Shown: positions 39,704-49,299, counted from the first letter of the stretch. The stretch is 64,000 nucleotides of DNA from Oscillospiraceae bacterium (GCA_030625685.1 DAOUQJ010000002.1:182726-246725), one strand, 5' to 3'. Notes: generated by a model from the sequence alone, not told the origin. Program-made: numbers and translations.

Positions 39704-40552
39704 TTAACTGCTTTTTTGTTCTTTTGGAATTCGAATGGTCAAAAATATATGATTTCCATCCTCATTTTTTTCATACTCAGCATCAATTCCCGCAGTCTTC
39801 ATAATGGATATACCGTGATTCACACTATTGAGAAAAAAACGCACATCTCGAATGATGTATGTTTTACGTTGTTTGTTTGGAGTAGGTAAGCTCTTTGCAG
39901 GAGGATGCTGCTCTTTCGTTTCTTTGTCAAGCAAATTAGAAATTAATTCTTCAGATTTAGAAACTGTCATTTTATTTGAAACAATCATTTTTGCAAATTC
40001 TAATTGGAGTTCTTCTGTTGGTAAGCGTAGCAGACAACGTGCGTGACGTTCACTCATATTATTTCTTTGTAACAATGTAAGAACTTCAGAAGGTAAGTGC
40101 AATAGGCGTAGTTTGTTGGCAATGGCAGATTGTGATTTTCCAACTTTATTGGCAACTTCTTTTTGAGATAATGCATAGGATTTCATAAGATGCGCCAATG
40201 CTTTGGTCTCTTCTAAAAAGTCTAATTTCTTTCGTTGGTTATTTTCAATGAGAGAAAGCACACAGGAATCTTGTCGGGTTGCTTCTAAGATGAAACAAGG
40301 CAGTACATCTAGACCACAGAGTAAAGAAGCGCGCAAGCGACGTTCACCTGAAATCAATTCGTATTGTCCGTCGTTACGCTTTCGTACATGTAAAGGCTGA
40401 AGAACACCGTGCGTACGAATGCTGTGTGCAAGTTCTGTCAGTGCTGCTTTATCAAATTGTGTTCGTATTTGATGTGGATTTGGCAAAATTTTCGTGGGAG
40501 GTATGAATGTGATTTGACGTTCGATAGCTTGTCTTGTTTTCGGAAATGCCAT
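39704..40552 (-). CDS. noc: Nucleoid occlusion protein Noc (ParB paralogue)
   Basis: The 282-residue ParB-family protein has the CTP site LISGERRLRASLLCG and the helix-turn-helix LSQKEVANKVGKSQSAIANK. Three positions that separate Noc from ParB are of the Noc kind: Gln in GKSQ, Lys in IANKLRLL, Arg in SERHARCL. Noc keeps the division ring off the nucleoid. The B. subtilis N-terminal amphipathic helix is not obvious here. AAGGAG lies eight bases before ATG 40552. No Noc-box (ATTTCCCGGGAAAT type) was noticed in the window. Confidence 0.9.
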   Translation of the reverse strand: MAFPKTRQAIERQITFIPPTKILPNPHQIRTQFDKAALTELAHSIRTHGVLQPLHVRKRNDGQYELISGERRLRASLLCGLDVLPCFILEATRQDSCVLSLIENNQRKKLDFLEETKALAHLMKSYALSQKEVANKVGKSQSAIANKLRLLHLPSEVLTLLQRNNMSERHARCLLRLPTEELQLEFAKMIVSNKMTVSKSEELISNLLDKETKEQHPPAKSLPTPNKQRKTYIIRDVRFFLNSVNHGISIMKTAGIDAEYEKNEDGNHIFLTIRIPKEQKSS

Positions 40553-40727
40553 AATACCTGCTCCTTCCAAATGATTATGGAGAGTTTAGCATTTTTAATC
40601 AAAGGAAAAAAAAGAAAACAGTCGATATTTCCTTTTCTTTTTGAGATAAAAGAAATAACCAGAAAAAGCTGAAACTTTCTCTGGTTACGGGTATCATTTT
40701 GAAGGTTTACAGAATATCAAGAAGAAT

Positions 40728-41330
40728 CTAATCACTGTAACCGCGAATGTGTAAATCAATACCAATCTCATCCGCAATTATTTGACAAGCCTGGATTTGT
40801 TTTGTTGTGAAATCATAATCTACAATAGTAAAGTTAACATTAGGTACATACTGTTTGATGTCTCTAGCAAATCGAAGCATAGCAGGCCAAGCATTCTCTG
40901 GATCGTTGGGACGAACCAAGTGATTATATTCCTTTTGGTTTGAGGCATTTAATGATATGGAAACTCGAGCTATGCGTCCTTTAAAAGAAGGCGTAATATC
41001 TTTATTGTGAATCAGTGATCCAAGTCCGTTGGTATTTAAGCGGATGGGAGGAAGGTTATCCACTTGGGAATGGAGCTTATCACAGAGCCAAAGTATGTCG
41101 TCCATACGGTAGGTAGGTTCACCGAATCCACAAAATACAATTTCAGAATAAGAGGTAGGTGAGTGTGAAAGGATATCGGATAAAATTTCTTCTCGACTTG
41201 GTTCACGTGGTAGCCATAGAGTATCATAAAAGATATTTTGGCTGTTGCGAACACAGAATTTGCACGCGCAATTACAGCGATTGGTCAAATTGATATAGAG
41301 TGCATCGCCGAGTTCGTAAGAAATGGTCAT
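40728..41330 (-). CDS. Radical SAM protein of the TatD-associated family
   Basis: A 200-residue radical SAM enzyme. The [4Fe-4S] motif is Cys19-x3-Cys23-x2-Cys26 (RCNCACKFC), followed by the glycine-rich FCGFGEPT and LNTNG. Such short proteins next to tatD are a known family, but the substrate is unknown. It lies three bases after the tatD stop with GAGG about eight bases before its ATG, so the two are co-translated. Confidence 0.88.
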   Translation of the reverse strand: MTISYELGDALYINLTNRCNCACKFCVRNSQNIFYDTLWLPREPSREEILSDILSHSPTSYSEIVFCGFGEPTYRMDDILWLCDKLHSQVDNLPPIRLNTNGLGSLIHNKDITPSFKGRIARVSISLNASNQKEYNHLVRPNDPENAWPAMLRFARDIKQYVPNVNFTIVDYDFTTKQIQACQIIADEIGIDLHIRGYSD

Positions 41331-41333
41331 ACA

Positions 41334-42101
41334 TCAATCCTCAATTTGAAATAGTCGTTTTCCATTTTCGGTTGTAATAGCAATGACATCTTCCACAGGC
41401 AGGTTTTTGAGCTCGGCAATTTTTTCAGCAACATAATAAACATAGCCTGAATGGTTTCGTTTTCCACGGTATGGAGTGGGTGCCATATAGGGGGCATCTG
41501 TTTCTATCATAATAAACTCCATAGGTAAAAACTCAATGACTTCTAAAGCACGTCTTGCATTTTTGAAAGTAATGTTTCCAGTAAAGGAAAGCATATACCC
41601 TTGTTTAATGAGGGTTTTCGCATCTTCAACTGAACCAGAATAGCAATGAACGACACCATGGACAGAAGGATATTCTTTTAAAATCCGCAATGTATCATGA
41701 TGCGCATCACGATCATGCACGATAATGGGCAACTTTTTTTGCTGAGCCAATTCTATTTGATTGCGAAAGACAGCTTGCTGAACTGGTCGAGGTGGACTGT
41801 CATCATAGTAATAATCCAGTCCGATTTCACCTAAGGCTTTGACTTTTGGATGGTCAAGCATTGGGGAAAGTTTGTCTATAAAGCTTGGCAGTTGAGCTGC
41901 TGCCCAATGGGGATGAATTCCACAAGCTGCGTAAATATGTGGAAAGTTTTCTGCTAAGGATATGCAATAAGCTGAATTATATAAATTTGTGCCAACGGTT
42001 AAGGCTAGTTTTACACCTTGTGTGGGTAGGGATGTCAATAATTCTTCACGATCTTCGTTATATGCATTACTGTAGTAATGCGCATGTGTATCAAATAACA
42101 T
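41334..42101 (-). CDS. TatD family metal-dependent hydrolase
   Basis: A 255-residue TIM-barrel deoxyribonuclease-type protein with metal ligands in FDTHAHY, the glutamate in GEIGLDYYYD, then IVHDRD and VVHCYSG, and the final aspartate in IETDAPYMAP. Likely a DNA or RNA 3' exonuclease or D-aminoacyl-tRNA-type hydrolase as in other TatD proteins. First of the two-gene unit with the radical SAM gene. No ribosome site stronger than AGGAG near ATG 42101 is needed. Confidence 0.93.
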   Translation of the reverse strand: MLFDTHAHYYSNAYNEDREELLTSLPTQGVKLALTVGTNLYNSAYCISLAENFPHIYAACGIHPHWAAAQLPSFIDKLSPMLDHPKVKALGEIGLDYYYDDSPPRPVQQAVFRNQIELAQQKKLPIIVHDRDAHHDTLRILKEYPSVHGVVHCYSGSVEDAKTLIKQGYMLSFTGNITFKNARRALEVIEFLPMEFIMIETDAPYMAPTPYRGKRNHSGYVYYVAEKIAELKNLPVEDVIAITTENGKRLFQIED

Positions 42102-42210
42102 AGTCTGCTCCTTATGATGGGTTTACTAAAATGAGAAGTAAATATAGTAGTTATATCGGCTGAAAAGAAAAAAGTATCGTTTTATCACAAGCTTTGAGAA
42201 ATATAGAGCA

Positions 42211-42251
42211 ATAACCTAGCAATTTGCAGGTTTTGCAAATTGCTAGGTTAT
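42211..42251 (-). terminator. Terminator of rqcP
   Basis: ATAACCTAGCAATTTGCA (42211-42228) pairs perfectly with TGCAAATTGCTAGGTTAT (42234-42251), an 18-bp stem with a five-base loop. It overlaps the rqcP stop codon. The tail on the minus strand is only moderately T-rich (TTGCTCTATATTT). Confidence 0.8.
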
Positions 42252-42490
42252 TTAACTTCTTCATAAAGTAGATGTGCTTCGTCTTTGCTAATGTGTTCTG
42301 GAAGGGAGAGTACCTTTACTTTCACCGTTCGTTGTCCTAATTGCAATTCAATTAAATCATTTACTTTGACTTGATAGGATGCTTTGACAAGAGCGCCATT
42401 GACGTGAACACGCCCTTTATCACATATTTCATTGGCGATGGTACGTCGTTTGATGATGCGCGAAACCTTAAGCCATTTATCTAAACGCAT
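42248..42490 (-). CDS. rqcP: S4-domain ribosome quality-control protein RqcP (YabO)-like
   Basis: Eighty residues forming an S4 RNA-binding domain: MRLDKWLKVSRIIKRRTIANE and GRVHVNGALVKASYQVKVND. RqcP helps RqcH add alanine tails to stalled nascent chains. In other Clostridia it precedes yabP-yabQ-divIC; those are absent here. HslR is the alternative name for the fold. Confidence 0.88.
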   Translation of the reverse strand: MRLDKWLKVSRIIKRRTIANEICDKGRVHVNGALVKASYQVKVNDLIELQLGQRTVKVKVLSLPEHISKDEAHLLYEEVK

Positions 42491-42513
42491 AAAATGCTAC
42501 CTCCATGTTTGTG

Positions 42514-43107
42514 TTATGAAAAAATTTTGAATTCTGTAATAGGAGTGACTCGCAAAAATGCACGTCCTAGAACATTGCGTGTATCGACGAGAGAAATGCG
42601 CTCATCACGGCTGTCTGATGAATTGTTGCGATTATCACCCATAACAAAGATATAGCCTTGAGGGACAGTTGCATCTGTAATGGTGTTGAAGGATGTGGAA
42701 TGTGGTTCTACCATCTCTTCATTGATATAAAGTTCATCCAATGGAATGCCATCAACATATACTAAGTTTTCATCATAATCAATGTGAACTTGTTGGCCAC
42801 CGACGGCAATGACTCGTTTAATAATAGAGTTTTGATAATCTAAACTGCTGCCAAAGGCATTGTGAATGACAACAATGTCGCCTTGTTCTATTTGATAAGA
42901 AAGTGAATGTAAAAATAGGTGATCACTATCATGCAGTGTTGGCACCATCGAAGAACCAGAAACGGTGACACTGCGACTGAAGAATGAAAGAAGTAGAATA
43001 ATAAACGTTAAGGAAAAAACCAAAGCTTGCAACCAACCAAATAAGCTAAGTCGCAGTTTTTTTCCAGGAATATTTTGATAAGAGGGATCGGTGAATGCGT
43101 GATTCAT
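42514..43107 (-). CDS. lepB: Signal peptidase I
   Basis: Removes signal peptides on the outer membrane face. The 197-residue protein has one N-terminal span (residues about 25-45), the catalytic serine Ser53 in SGSSMVPTL and the lysine Lys97 in IIKRVIAVGG, plus the late motif GDNRNNSSDSR. AAAGGAG lies seven bases before the ATG. Confidence 0.96.
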   Translation of the reverse strand: MNHAFTDPSYQNIPGKKLRLSLFGWLQALVFSLTFIILLLSFFSRSVTVSGSSMVPTLHDSDHLFLHSLSYQIEQGDIVVIHNAFGSSLDYQNSIIKRVIAVGGQQVHIDYDENLVYVDGIPLDELYINEEMVEPHSTSFNTITDATVPQGYIFVMGDNRNNSSDSRDERISLVDTRNVLGRAFLRVTPITEFKIFS

Positions 43108-43190
43108 GAAGAAGCTCCTTTGTTGTAGGAATTGACAATATGTCGGTCACAATTATAATGCGCTATGATTTGATTTTCAAGGCTTTTTTG

Positions 43191-44927
43191 TTAACACTCG
43201 CGGAAGTTTTGCATATGTACATCTGGATCATCTGCAAGCATTCTTTGCTCTCGAGTGTGGCATGTGAACATTAATATTTGCCGCTGATTGGTTAATGTGT
43301 TTAGAATTTGTAGTGCTCGTTTGGCCCGTGCATCATCAAAAGAAGTGAGCGCATCATCTAAAATGATGGGAATGGATGTGTGTTCTGGTAACAATAAATC
43401 GCATAGGGCTAGGCGCAACGAAAAGTAAAGTTGGTCGATGGTTCCGTGGCTGAGCTGATGCGCATTGGCCTGGATGAGTGTGTGGGAAGGTTCTACAATT
43501 GCAGAAAAATCTCGTGAAAAATTAATGTGTTTATATGCCTCATTTGTTAGAAAATTAAAATATTGCAGTGCTTTTTCATTGAGTGCAGGAGAAAACTCTG
43601 CATGGAGAGTATGGTTAGCGGTTTCCAAAGCTTTCATGGCTATTTGAAGCGCTTCATACTCTTGGATTCGTCTTTGTTTTTTAGCCTGCAGTGTTTGGAG
43701 TTCGGTCTCTAATATAGATGGGTCGCCTAGCTCTTGGAGTCGCCCAGAAAATTCAGCAAGTTTGTTTTGTTTTGCATATAATGCTTCTTGTAAAGAAGCT
43801 TGCTTTTTTGATTGTGAAGGTGGCTGATTGAGTTGGGTTTGATAAAATTCAATGCGTTCTTTGGCCAAGGATTGTGCATTGAGAGAACTTTGATTTTGAG
43901 TTGAAGAATTCTCAGTTTGCATCAATGTACAATTCTGCGGTTTTAGTTTGAACAAACTCCAAACAGTTGCACATATAAACAGGATGGATGCGGGTATGGT
44001 GAAACGATCATAAGAAGTTGTAAGCACGGAAAAGACAGAGACAAAACTTAAAATCAAAAAGAGATAAAATGCATGTAGCATTTTTTGCTTTGGATGGTCG
44101 CTCTTTTTGGACTTGCTGTGAGAAGTGACATCCATTTGCTTAGTTAAGGAAGCTAAGTCATCCTGTGCTTTAGCGAGGTTTTCTTGGATCGTTTTATGGT
44201 GCAGTTGATGTTTTTTTTCTGAAACGTTGTCTAGTTCCAACAGCTCTGTTTCAATTTCTTTGATTTGCTCTTGCAACAGAATATATTCTGGCCAAAATTC
44301 TGAAATTTGAGCGAGCTTCTCAGAAATTGATTGCGTACGCGATTCCAACTTACTGAGTTCGCTGTTTTTATGAGAGCTGCGACGATGTTGCCACTTTCGC
44401 AGAGTAGATTCTACTTGAGAAAAAGAGTATGTGGTGTCTTCGTCAGACAATAAGGTGAGTAGTCTGGTTTCTATGTCTTCTTGTTTGTCTAAAATGAGAT
44501 TTGATTCAGAGAATAGAAAACAGGCCGTGAAAATTTGTTTGTTGACTCCCGTGAGGAAAACGCCAACATTATTAGAGGTAATGCCCTCGACAGGTAGACG
44601 ATTATCTGCATAGACAAAAGAGAATGTAGCCATAGGAGCACCATTTTCTGAGCTTCTACGGAGCAGATAGCGTGTATTGTTGAGGCTGCATTCAAGTTGC
44701 CCTTCCATTGCTTTACCACTCCAAGGTCGAAAACGGTTTTTATCAGCTAGACTTGTTTTGGTATCACGCTGTCTGGTATCTAAGCCATATAACATGGTGA
44801 TAAGTAATTGACAAAACGTCGATTTTCCACTTTCATTGGGTGCATAGATGATATTAAAGCCCTCTTCAAATTGAAGATGATGCTCTTCAAGCGTGCCATA
44901 GGTGGCTGTTAATGAATGGATAATCAT
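43191..44927 (-). CDS. SbcC/Rad50-like AAA ATPase with central membrane hairpin (YhaN-like)
   Basis: A 578-residue ABC/SMC-type ATPase. Walker A is APNESGKST (residues 29-37), then a coiled coil (about 170-275), two hydrophobic segments at about 283-302 and 310-328, a second coiled coil (340-440), the signature LSHGTIDQLYFSLRLAL (492-508) and Walker B PIILDDALTSFDD. The membrane hairpin stands where Rad50 carries its zinc hook. The start overlaps the stop of the phosphoesterase gene (ATGA), matching the SbcC-SbcD pairing. It is much shorter than B. subtilis YhaN (about 960). Confidence 0.87.
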   Translation of the reverse strand: MIIHSLTATYGTLEEHHLQFEEGFNIIYAPNESGKSTFCQLLITMLYGLDTRQRDTKTSLADKNRFRPWSGKAMEGQLECSLNNTRYLLRRSSENGAPMATFSFVYADNRLPVEGITSNNVGVFLTGVNKQIFTACFLFSESNLILDKQEDIETRLLTLLSDEDTTYSFSQVESTLRKWQHRRSSHKNSELSKLESRTQSISEKLAQISEFWPEYILLQEQIKEIETELLELDNVSEKKHQLHHKTIQENLAKAQDDLASLTKQMDVTSHSKSKKSDHPKQKMLHAFYLFLILSFVSVFSVLTTSYDRFTIPASILFICATVWSLFKLKPQNCTLMQTENSSTQNQSSLNAQSLAKERIEFYQTQLNQPPSQSKKQASLQEALYAKQNKLAEFSGRLQELGDPSILETELQTLQAKKQRRIQEYEALQIAMKALETANHTLHAEFSPALNEKALQYFNFLTNEAYKHINFSRDFSAIVEPSHTLIQANAHQLSHGTIDQLYFSLRLALCDLLLPEHTSIPIILDDALTSFDDARAKRALQILNTLTNQRQILMFTCHTREQRMLADDPDVHMQNFREC

Positions 44928-46018
44928 AAAGGATCCTCCCTCTGTTCCAAGGCAGAAATGCCAAATTGCATGGCAAGTTGCAGTGTTTTTTGCTGTTCGG
45001 GAGGAGCGGTTTCGATTTGCGTTTCCATATTTTTTAGAAAAAGTCCTAACAGACTGTGCTTGTGTCTGATGGTTTCGTAATTTGTAGCAAGAGTGGTTTG
45101 ATCTTCAATCATTACGGAACCATATAAAGGTTTTGCTATGGATTCCAAGTGTGTGAAAGAAAGTGCTTCGTGACGAGTGCCTTTCAATATGAACTTAACA
45201 ATGTCATTTGTTTTGCTTTGAGGCAATGTGTGTCGCAAGGCATTTGCAGGTTCTTGATTTGTAATATCAACATCTATCGTTAGATAACGCTGTGTACATA
45301 TGGGATAAAATGCAAGGGAAAGATCTTGCTCGTCTAGCGTTCCAATTAATATGCCTTTGTGGCCTGTTTCATCAAAACCTCGCCCTTGAATTGTTCCAGA
45401 ATATGCATATTTTGTGAAGGCTGCTTTGCCAACATTGCTACGCTCGTGAATGTGTCCCAAAGCGATGTAGTGTAGCTGAGAATGCGCAATATCTGCTTTG
45501 GAAATGGGTGAGTAAGGGGAAGGTGTGGCAGAAAGATTGGCGTGAAAGGAACCGATATGGAGACCTTTTGTGTTTTCCCTTATGAATCCATCTAGGGTGG
45601 GACGTGTTTTTCGTTCTGTGACAAAAGCTGTACCATAAACGGTACAGGATAGTTCAGGAATATGTACGGAAGAGACATCTTCTGTGTTGAAAACGTGGAC
45701 ATGTTTTGGGAATTTGACTTTGGCATATACAGAGTTTTCAGTAAATGGGTCATGATTGCCAGGAGAAATAAAAATAGGACATTGTATTTGAGTAAACATT
45801 GCTTGCAGTGCTGCTAGTGTTTCGGGATACAGTCGTTTGCTGTCAAATAAATCTCCAGTGAGCAAGACGAGATCGACTTGCTCACGATTTGCCAGTGTAG
45901 AAATTCTAGATAGTAAAGTTCTTTGAGACTCTCTGGCTTTGATTGCTTCTGCTGGGCTTAATGAAGAGAAAGGGGAGTCTAAATGAAAATCCCCTGCTTG
46001 TAGAAAGGAAATCGCCAT
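44924..46018 (-). CDS. SbcD/Mre11-like metallophosphoesterase (YhaO-like)
   Basis: A 364-residue calcineurin-like nuclease: metal motifs GDFHLDSPF, LTGDLFDS, SPGNHDPF and GHIHER, all intact. Partner of the adjoining ATPase; together they should form an Mre11-Rad50-type DNA-end processing complex. GGAGG stands just before ATG 46018; the open frame extends upstream into ymdB without conserved sequence. The pair is distinct from classical SbcCD in having a membrane-spanning ATPase partner. Confidence 0.9.
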   Translation of the reverse strand: MAISFLQAGDFHLDSPFSSLSPAEAIKARESQRTLLSRISTLANREQVDLVLLTGDLFDSKRLYPETLAALQAMFTQIQCPIFISPGNHDPFTENSVYAKVKFPKHVHVFNTEDVSSVHIPELSCTVYGTAFVTERKTRPTLDGFIRENTKGLHIGSFHANLSATPSPYSPISKADIAHSQLHYIALGHIHERSNVGKAAFTKYAYSGTIQGRGFDETGHKGILIGTLDEQDLSLAFYPICTQRYLTIDVDITNQEPANALRHTLPQSKTNDIVKFILKGTRHEALSFTHLESIAKPLYGSVMIEDQTTLATNYETIRHKHSLLGLFLKNMETQIETAPPEQQKTLQLAMQFGISALEQREDPL

Positions 46019-46031
46019 ATTGACCTCCTTA

Positions 46032-46811
46032 TCATTCTTCAATATCGCAGCGGATAAGATTAACACAGGCATTTGTTTCTGTGTCAATGGTAAATAGCAC
46101 ACTATTGAGTTTGCCTTTTCCTTTGGCAAGGGTATGACGGCGAGGAAGACCACCCAAAAATAAGTTGATAGAATCAGCAGGCTCAATGCCAAGGACGGAA
46201 TACTTTGGACCCACCATGCCAAGATCTGAAACAAAACCCAATCCTTTGGGGAGAATTTGCAAATCAGCCGTTGGCACATGTGTATGGGTTCCCCACAATG
46301 CCTGCACTTTGCCATCTAAATGCCAAGCAAGTGCGCCTTTTTCGCTCGTTGTTTCTGCATGGAAGTCTACTAGAATCAGGTCTGCATTGTGATTTTCTAA
46401 TAGTCGGTCTGCAGTGAGGAAAGGGGAGCTTGCATGAATATCGAGATTCATGCGTCCAATCAGATTCATTACACCGATACGAAGACCATGAGGACCATCG
46501 AAGACACCAAATCCACTCCCAGGAAGTTGTGGTGCAAAGTTGGCTGGGCGGAGGATATAAGGATTGTCATCGAGATAATTTGTAATTTGTTGTTTGCCCC
46601 AGGTGTGATTGCCAAGGGTTATGACATCAGCGCCAGCGTTGAAGACGCTTTCCGCTTGATGTGGCAATAGGCCAATCCCTGCAATGTTTTCTGCATTGAC
46701 AATGGTAAAATCGACCTGATGTGTTTGAATGAGAGTGCGAAGATGTTTATGAAGAAGATCAAGACCAACTTCACCAGAAACATCACCTACTGCTAAAATT
46801 TTAATGAGCAT
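46032..46811 (-). CDS. ymdB: YmdB family metallophosphoesterase
   Basis: A 259-residue protein of the TIGR00282 type with metal ligands in NAENIAGIG, GNHTWGK, DFHAETTSEK and GTHTHVPTADL. In B. subtilis YmdB cleaves 2',3'-cyclic nucleotides and influences biofilm choice and motility. Lies 13 bases upstream of the SbcD-like gene. Confidence 0.93.
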   Translation of the reverse strand: MLIKILAVGDVSGEVGLDLLHKHLRTLIQTHQVDFTIVNAENIAGIGLLPHQAESVFNAGADVITLGNHTWGKQQITNYLDDNPYILRPANFAPQLPGSGFGVFDGPHGLRIGVMNLIGRMNLDIHASSPFLTADRLLENHNADLILVDFHAETTSEKGALAWHLDGKVQALWGTHTHVPTADLQILPKGLGFVSDLGMVGPKYSVLGIEPADSINLFLGGLPRRHTLAKGKGKLNSVLFTIDTETNACVNLIRCDIEE

Positions 46812-46870
46812 AATAAACCACCTAATAAAACATATATTCTAGTATACGGGATAGCGGAAAAAAAAGAAAG

Positions 46871-48811
46871 TCAATTTTCTGTTTCCTGTGTGCAAGTGTC
46901 TGCATATATCATCAGAATGTCTTTTGCCAGTGAAGCCAGAGAAGAACCAGCACCACCTTCTTCTACGACAATTGCCATTGCAATTTCTGGGTCATCAAAG
47001 GGGGCAAAACAGACAAAGACAGCATTGGATTCTACATGGGTTCCAACTTGTGCTGAGCCAGTTTTTGCACCAATTTGAAAAGGAAGTGTTTTAAAAACTG
47101 GCGCAAGTGTTTCTGTCTGTGTGACAGAAAGCATGGCATTTTTGATGGCCGTAATTGTGCTGGGTTTAAGATGTGTGGTAGATGAGATTACTGGATAGTG
47201 TTCAAATAAAAGAGTTTTATAGTCGTATGACCACACGCGATGCAAAATACTGCTTTGATACAGTGTACCACCATTGGCTACAGCTGCAATATAATTTGCC
47301 AATTGTAGAGGGGAGAATAGGTTATTTTCTTGACCAATGGAAGCAGATAGAGTATTGCCTTCATACCATGCTTGTCCAAGGGAATTTGATGTGTCAGGAG
47401 AAGCGATATGACCAACGGCAGATTGAGAAAGCTCAATACCCGTTGGCTCTCCAAGACCAAACTGCTTGGCATAGTAGTTGATTGCTTCTATGCCTACGCG
47501 TCGACCCACATCATAAAAATATACGTTACAGGAATGTGCCATGGCTTCTGATAAATTGAGTGGTCCAAGGGTTTCGCCCTTCGTGCGATACAGATAGGAT
47601 TGTGGCTGCGGATAAGAGTAGTATGTGTATTTCCCTGTATCCAGTATTTTGGTGTCTTCTGTAATAATACCTTTTTCTAAGGCAGCAATGGCTGTGATAA
47701 TTTTAAAGGTCGATCCTGGCGCATATGTGCCTTGCAAAGCACGATCGAAGAGAGGATTATTGGGATTTTCTATGAGTGTGTTATAATCTTGTGAAAAACT
47801 AGACAAAGAGTATGTGGGGTATGATGCCAAAGAAAGCACAGCACCAGAGTGAACATTGACAATGGCGATTGCCCCACCTTTTGCATGTGTTGAGTTGGAA
47901 ATAAAAGAAGCCAAAGCTTCTTCACAGGCAGTTTGTAAAGGTAAGCTGATAGATAGAGAAATATGATCTCCAGCAACGGCTTTTTCCACATATTCTGAAG
48001 AAATGTGGATACCTTCTGCGCTTGTGTTGACAGCATATAGTCCATCTGTTCCATGTAAAATCTTTTCGAAGCGCTGTTCCACGCCTGTTTTTCCGATTGT
48101 ACTATCCATAGAATAGCCTTGAGATAGATATTGTGTTAAGGAAGATTCGTCAATTTGTCCCATATAACCCAATAGATGCGAGGCAATGGGGTAAGGATAT
48201 TCACGTTTGCTGTTTGTATGAATGGTAACACCATCAAGTTTGTTGGCACTAAGTGCCGTAAACAGCGTTTGATCAATGTCTTTTGCTGCAATGAAAGGTG
48301 TGGAAACAAGACCCAATCGGCGTAAATCTAATTCATAAGATAGACCGACAAGTTGTCGTGTCGTCACAAGTGAATCATCTAAGTTAAAGTGATAGACTTG
48401 AGCAAGTTGATAGAGTAAATCAGCACCATTATGTGGTGCTTTAATGTTGTAGTGCTTTAAATAAGATAAAAAAGTGTCATTTTGTTTGCGGTAGGCGTAA
48501 GGAAATTCTTCTTCAATTGGTAAACTGTCATAAATGGGGGGGAGGGTTTCTATGATTTGAAGAAGGGTTTCTTGATCGGATAATATACTAGAGGATAGTG
48601 AAATGTCGTGAGAAATTTTACTGCCTACTAATACAGTACCATTGCAATCTAAGATATCTCCACGCAAAGCTTTAACAGGTTTTGTTTGTGTGACTTGGTT
48701 TTGAGTTTCTGAATAATTTCTGATTTGTAAATCATAGAGTTTAAAGGAATATACGAATAGAATCAAGCAAAATGTGCAGATTCCTATGATATATCGTTGT
48801 TTGGCAATCAT
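46871..48811 (-). CDS. Penicillin-binding protein 2-type transpeptidase
   Basis: A class B PBP of 646 residues for cell-elongation peptidoglycan cross-linking. One N-terminal span (residues about 8-27), a dimerisation region with LRGDILDCNGTVL, and a transpeptidase domain with catalytic Ser367 (STFK), SCN (427-429) and KTGS (583-586). The position after mreC and mreD marks it as MrdA-like. Its ATG overlaps the mreD stop (ATGA). Confidence 0.95.
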   Translation of the reverse strand: MIAKQRYIIGICTFCLILFVYSFKLYDLQIRNYSETQNQVTQTKPVKALRGDILDCNGTVLVGSKISHDISLSSSILSDQETLLQIIETLPPIYDSLPIEEEFPYAYRKQNDTFLSYLKHYNIKAPHNGADLLYQLAQVYHFNLDDSLVTTRQLVGLSYELDLRRLGLVSTPFIAAKDIDQTLFTALSANKLDGVTIHTNSKREYPYPIASHLLGYMGQIDESSLTQYLSQGYSMDSTIGKTGVEQRFEKILHGTDGLYAVNTSAEGIHISSEYVEKAVAGDHISLSISLPLQTACEEALASFISNSTHAKGGAIAIVNVHSGAVLSLASYPTYSLSSFSQDYNTLIENPNNPLFDRALQGTYAPGSTFKIITAIAALEKGIITEDTKILDTGKYTYYSYPQPQSYLYRTKGETLGPLNLSEAMAHSCNVYFYDVGRRVGIEAINYYAKQFGLGEPTGIELSQSAVGHIASPDTSNSLGQAWYEGNTLSASIGQENNLFSPLQLANYIAAVANGGTLYQSSILHRVWSYDYKTLLFEHYPVISSTTHLKPSTITAIKNAMLSVTQTETLAPVFKTLPFQIGAKTGSAQVGTHVESNAVFVCFAPFDDPEIAMAIVVEEGGAGSSLASLAKDILMIYADTCTQETEN

Positions 48812-49281
48812 GTAATCTTCCTTTGTTGGAGTTGAGTGATGTGAGATAGTAAATTGATGAGGAAAAAGGTGAAAAAACAGAGGAAGGTTTCGAAGATGAG
48901 TACTGGAATAAATGAAAATGTATTTGCATTAGTGATAAGTGTAATGGCTAACAAGCGCACTAGAGAGGAAAGTAGGAGAAGAAAAGAAGAATAAAAAGCT
49001 CTTGCCAAAAGGCGGGATTCTTCTCTGCAAAATCGGCAAAGAATGAGTGAAATCATAGGATATAAAAAGACCACATAAGTGGGATAACCGAGAAAGAATG
49101 CCAGACAGCCGAGCAGTAATGCAAATAAAAAGGTTGCAGTTTCATTGTGCCAAAAAGATAAAAAGCAGCTTCCCATATATAAAAAATATGGTCTGAGAAA
49201 GCTGTGGGGAAGCGCTGCAAAATATGCATCGAGAATGCAGAGGATAATGATGAATTGTGCATATCTAAGAAATGTAGCCAT
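48808..49281 (-). CDS. mreD: Rod-shape-determining protein MreD-like
   Basis: A very hydrophobic 157-residue protein with about five membrane spans and few conserved residues, as usual for MreD. The call rests mainly on length, topology and place between mreC and the PBP gene. Its stop overlaps the PBP start. Confidence 0.85.
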   Translation of the reverse strand: MATFLRYAQFIIILCILDAYFAALPHSFLRPYFLYMGSCFLSFWHNETATFLFALLLGCLAFFLGYPTYVVFLYPMISLILCRFCREESRLLARAFYSSFLLLLSSLVRLLAITLITNANTFSFIPVLIFETFLCFFTFFLINLLSHITQLQQRKIT

Positions 49282-49299
49282 GATAGTTCTCCTAGTTTG

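Noticed and set aside
37785..40552. parA-parB genes as an integrated plasmid
   Set aside because: Consensus chromosomal parS sites, a Noc paralogue and serS/rsmG neighbours show the chromosomal segregation locus.
46019..46315. N-terminal extension of the SbcD-like protein
   Set aside because: It lies in another frame within ymdB and has no family similarity; GGAGG before ATG 46018 marks the real start.
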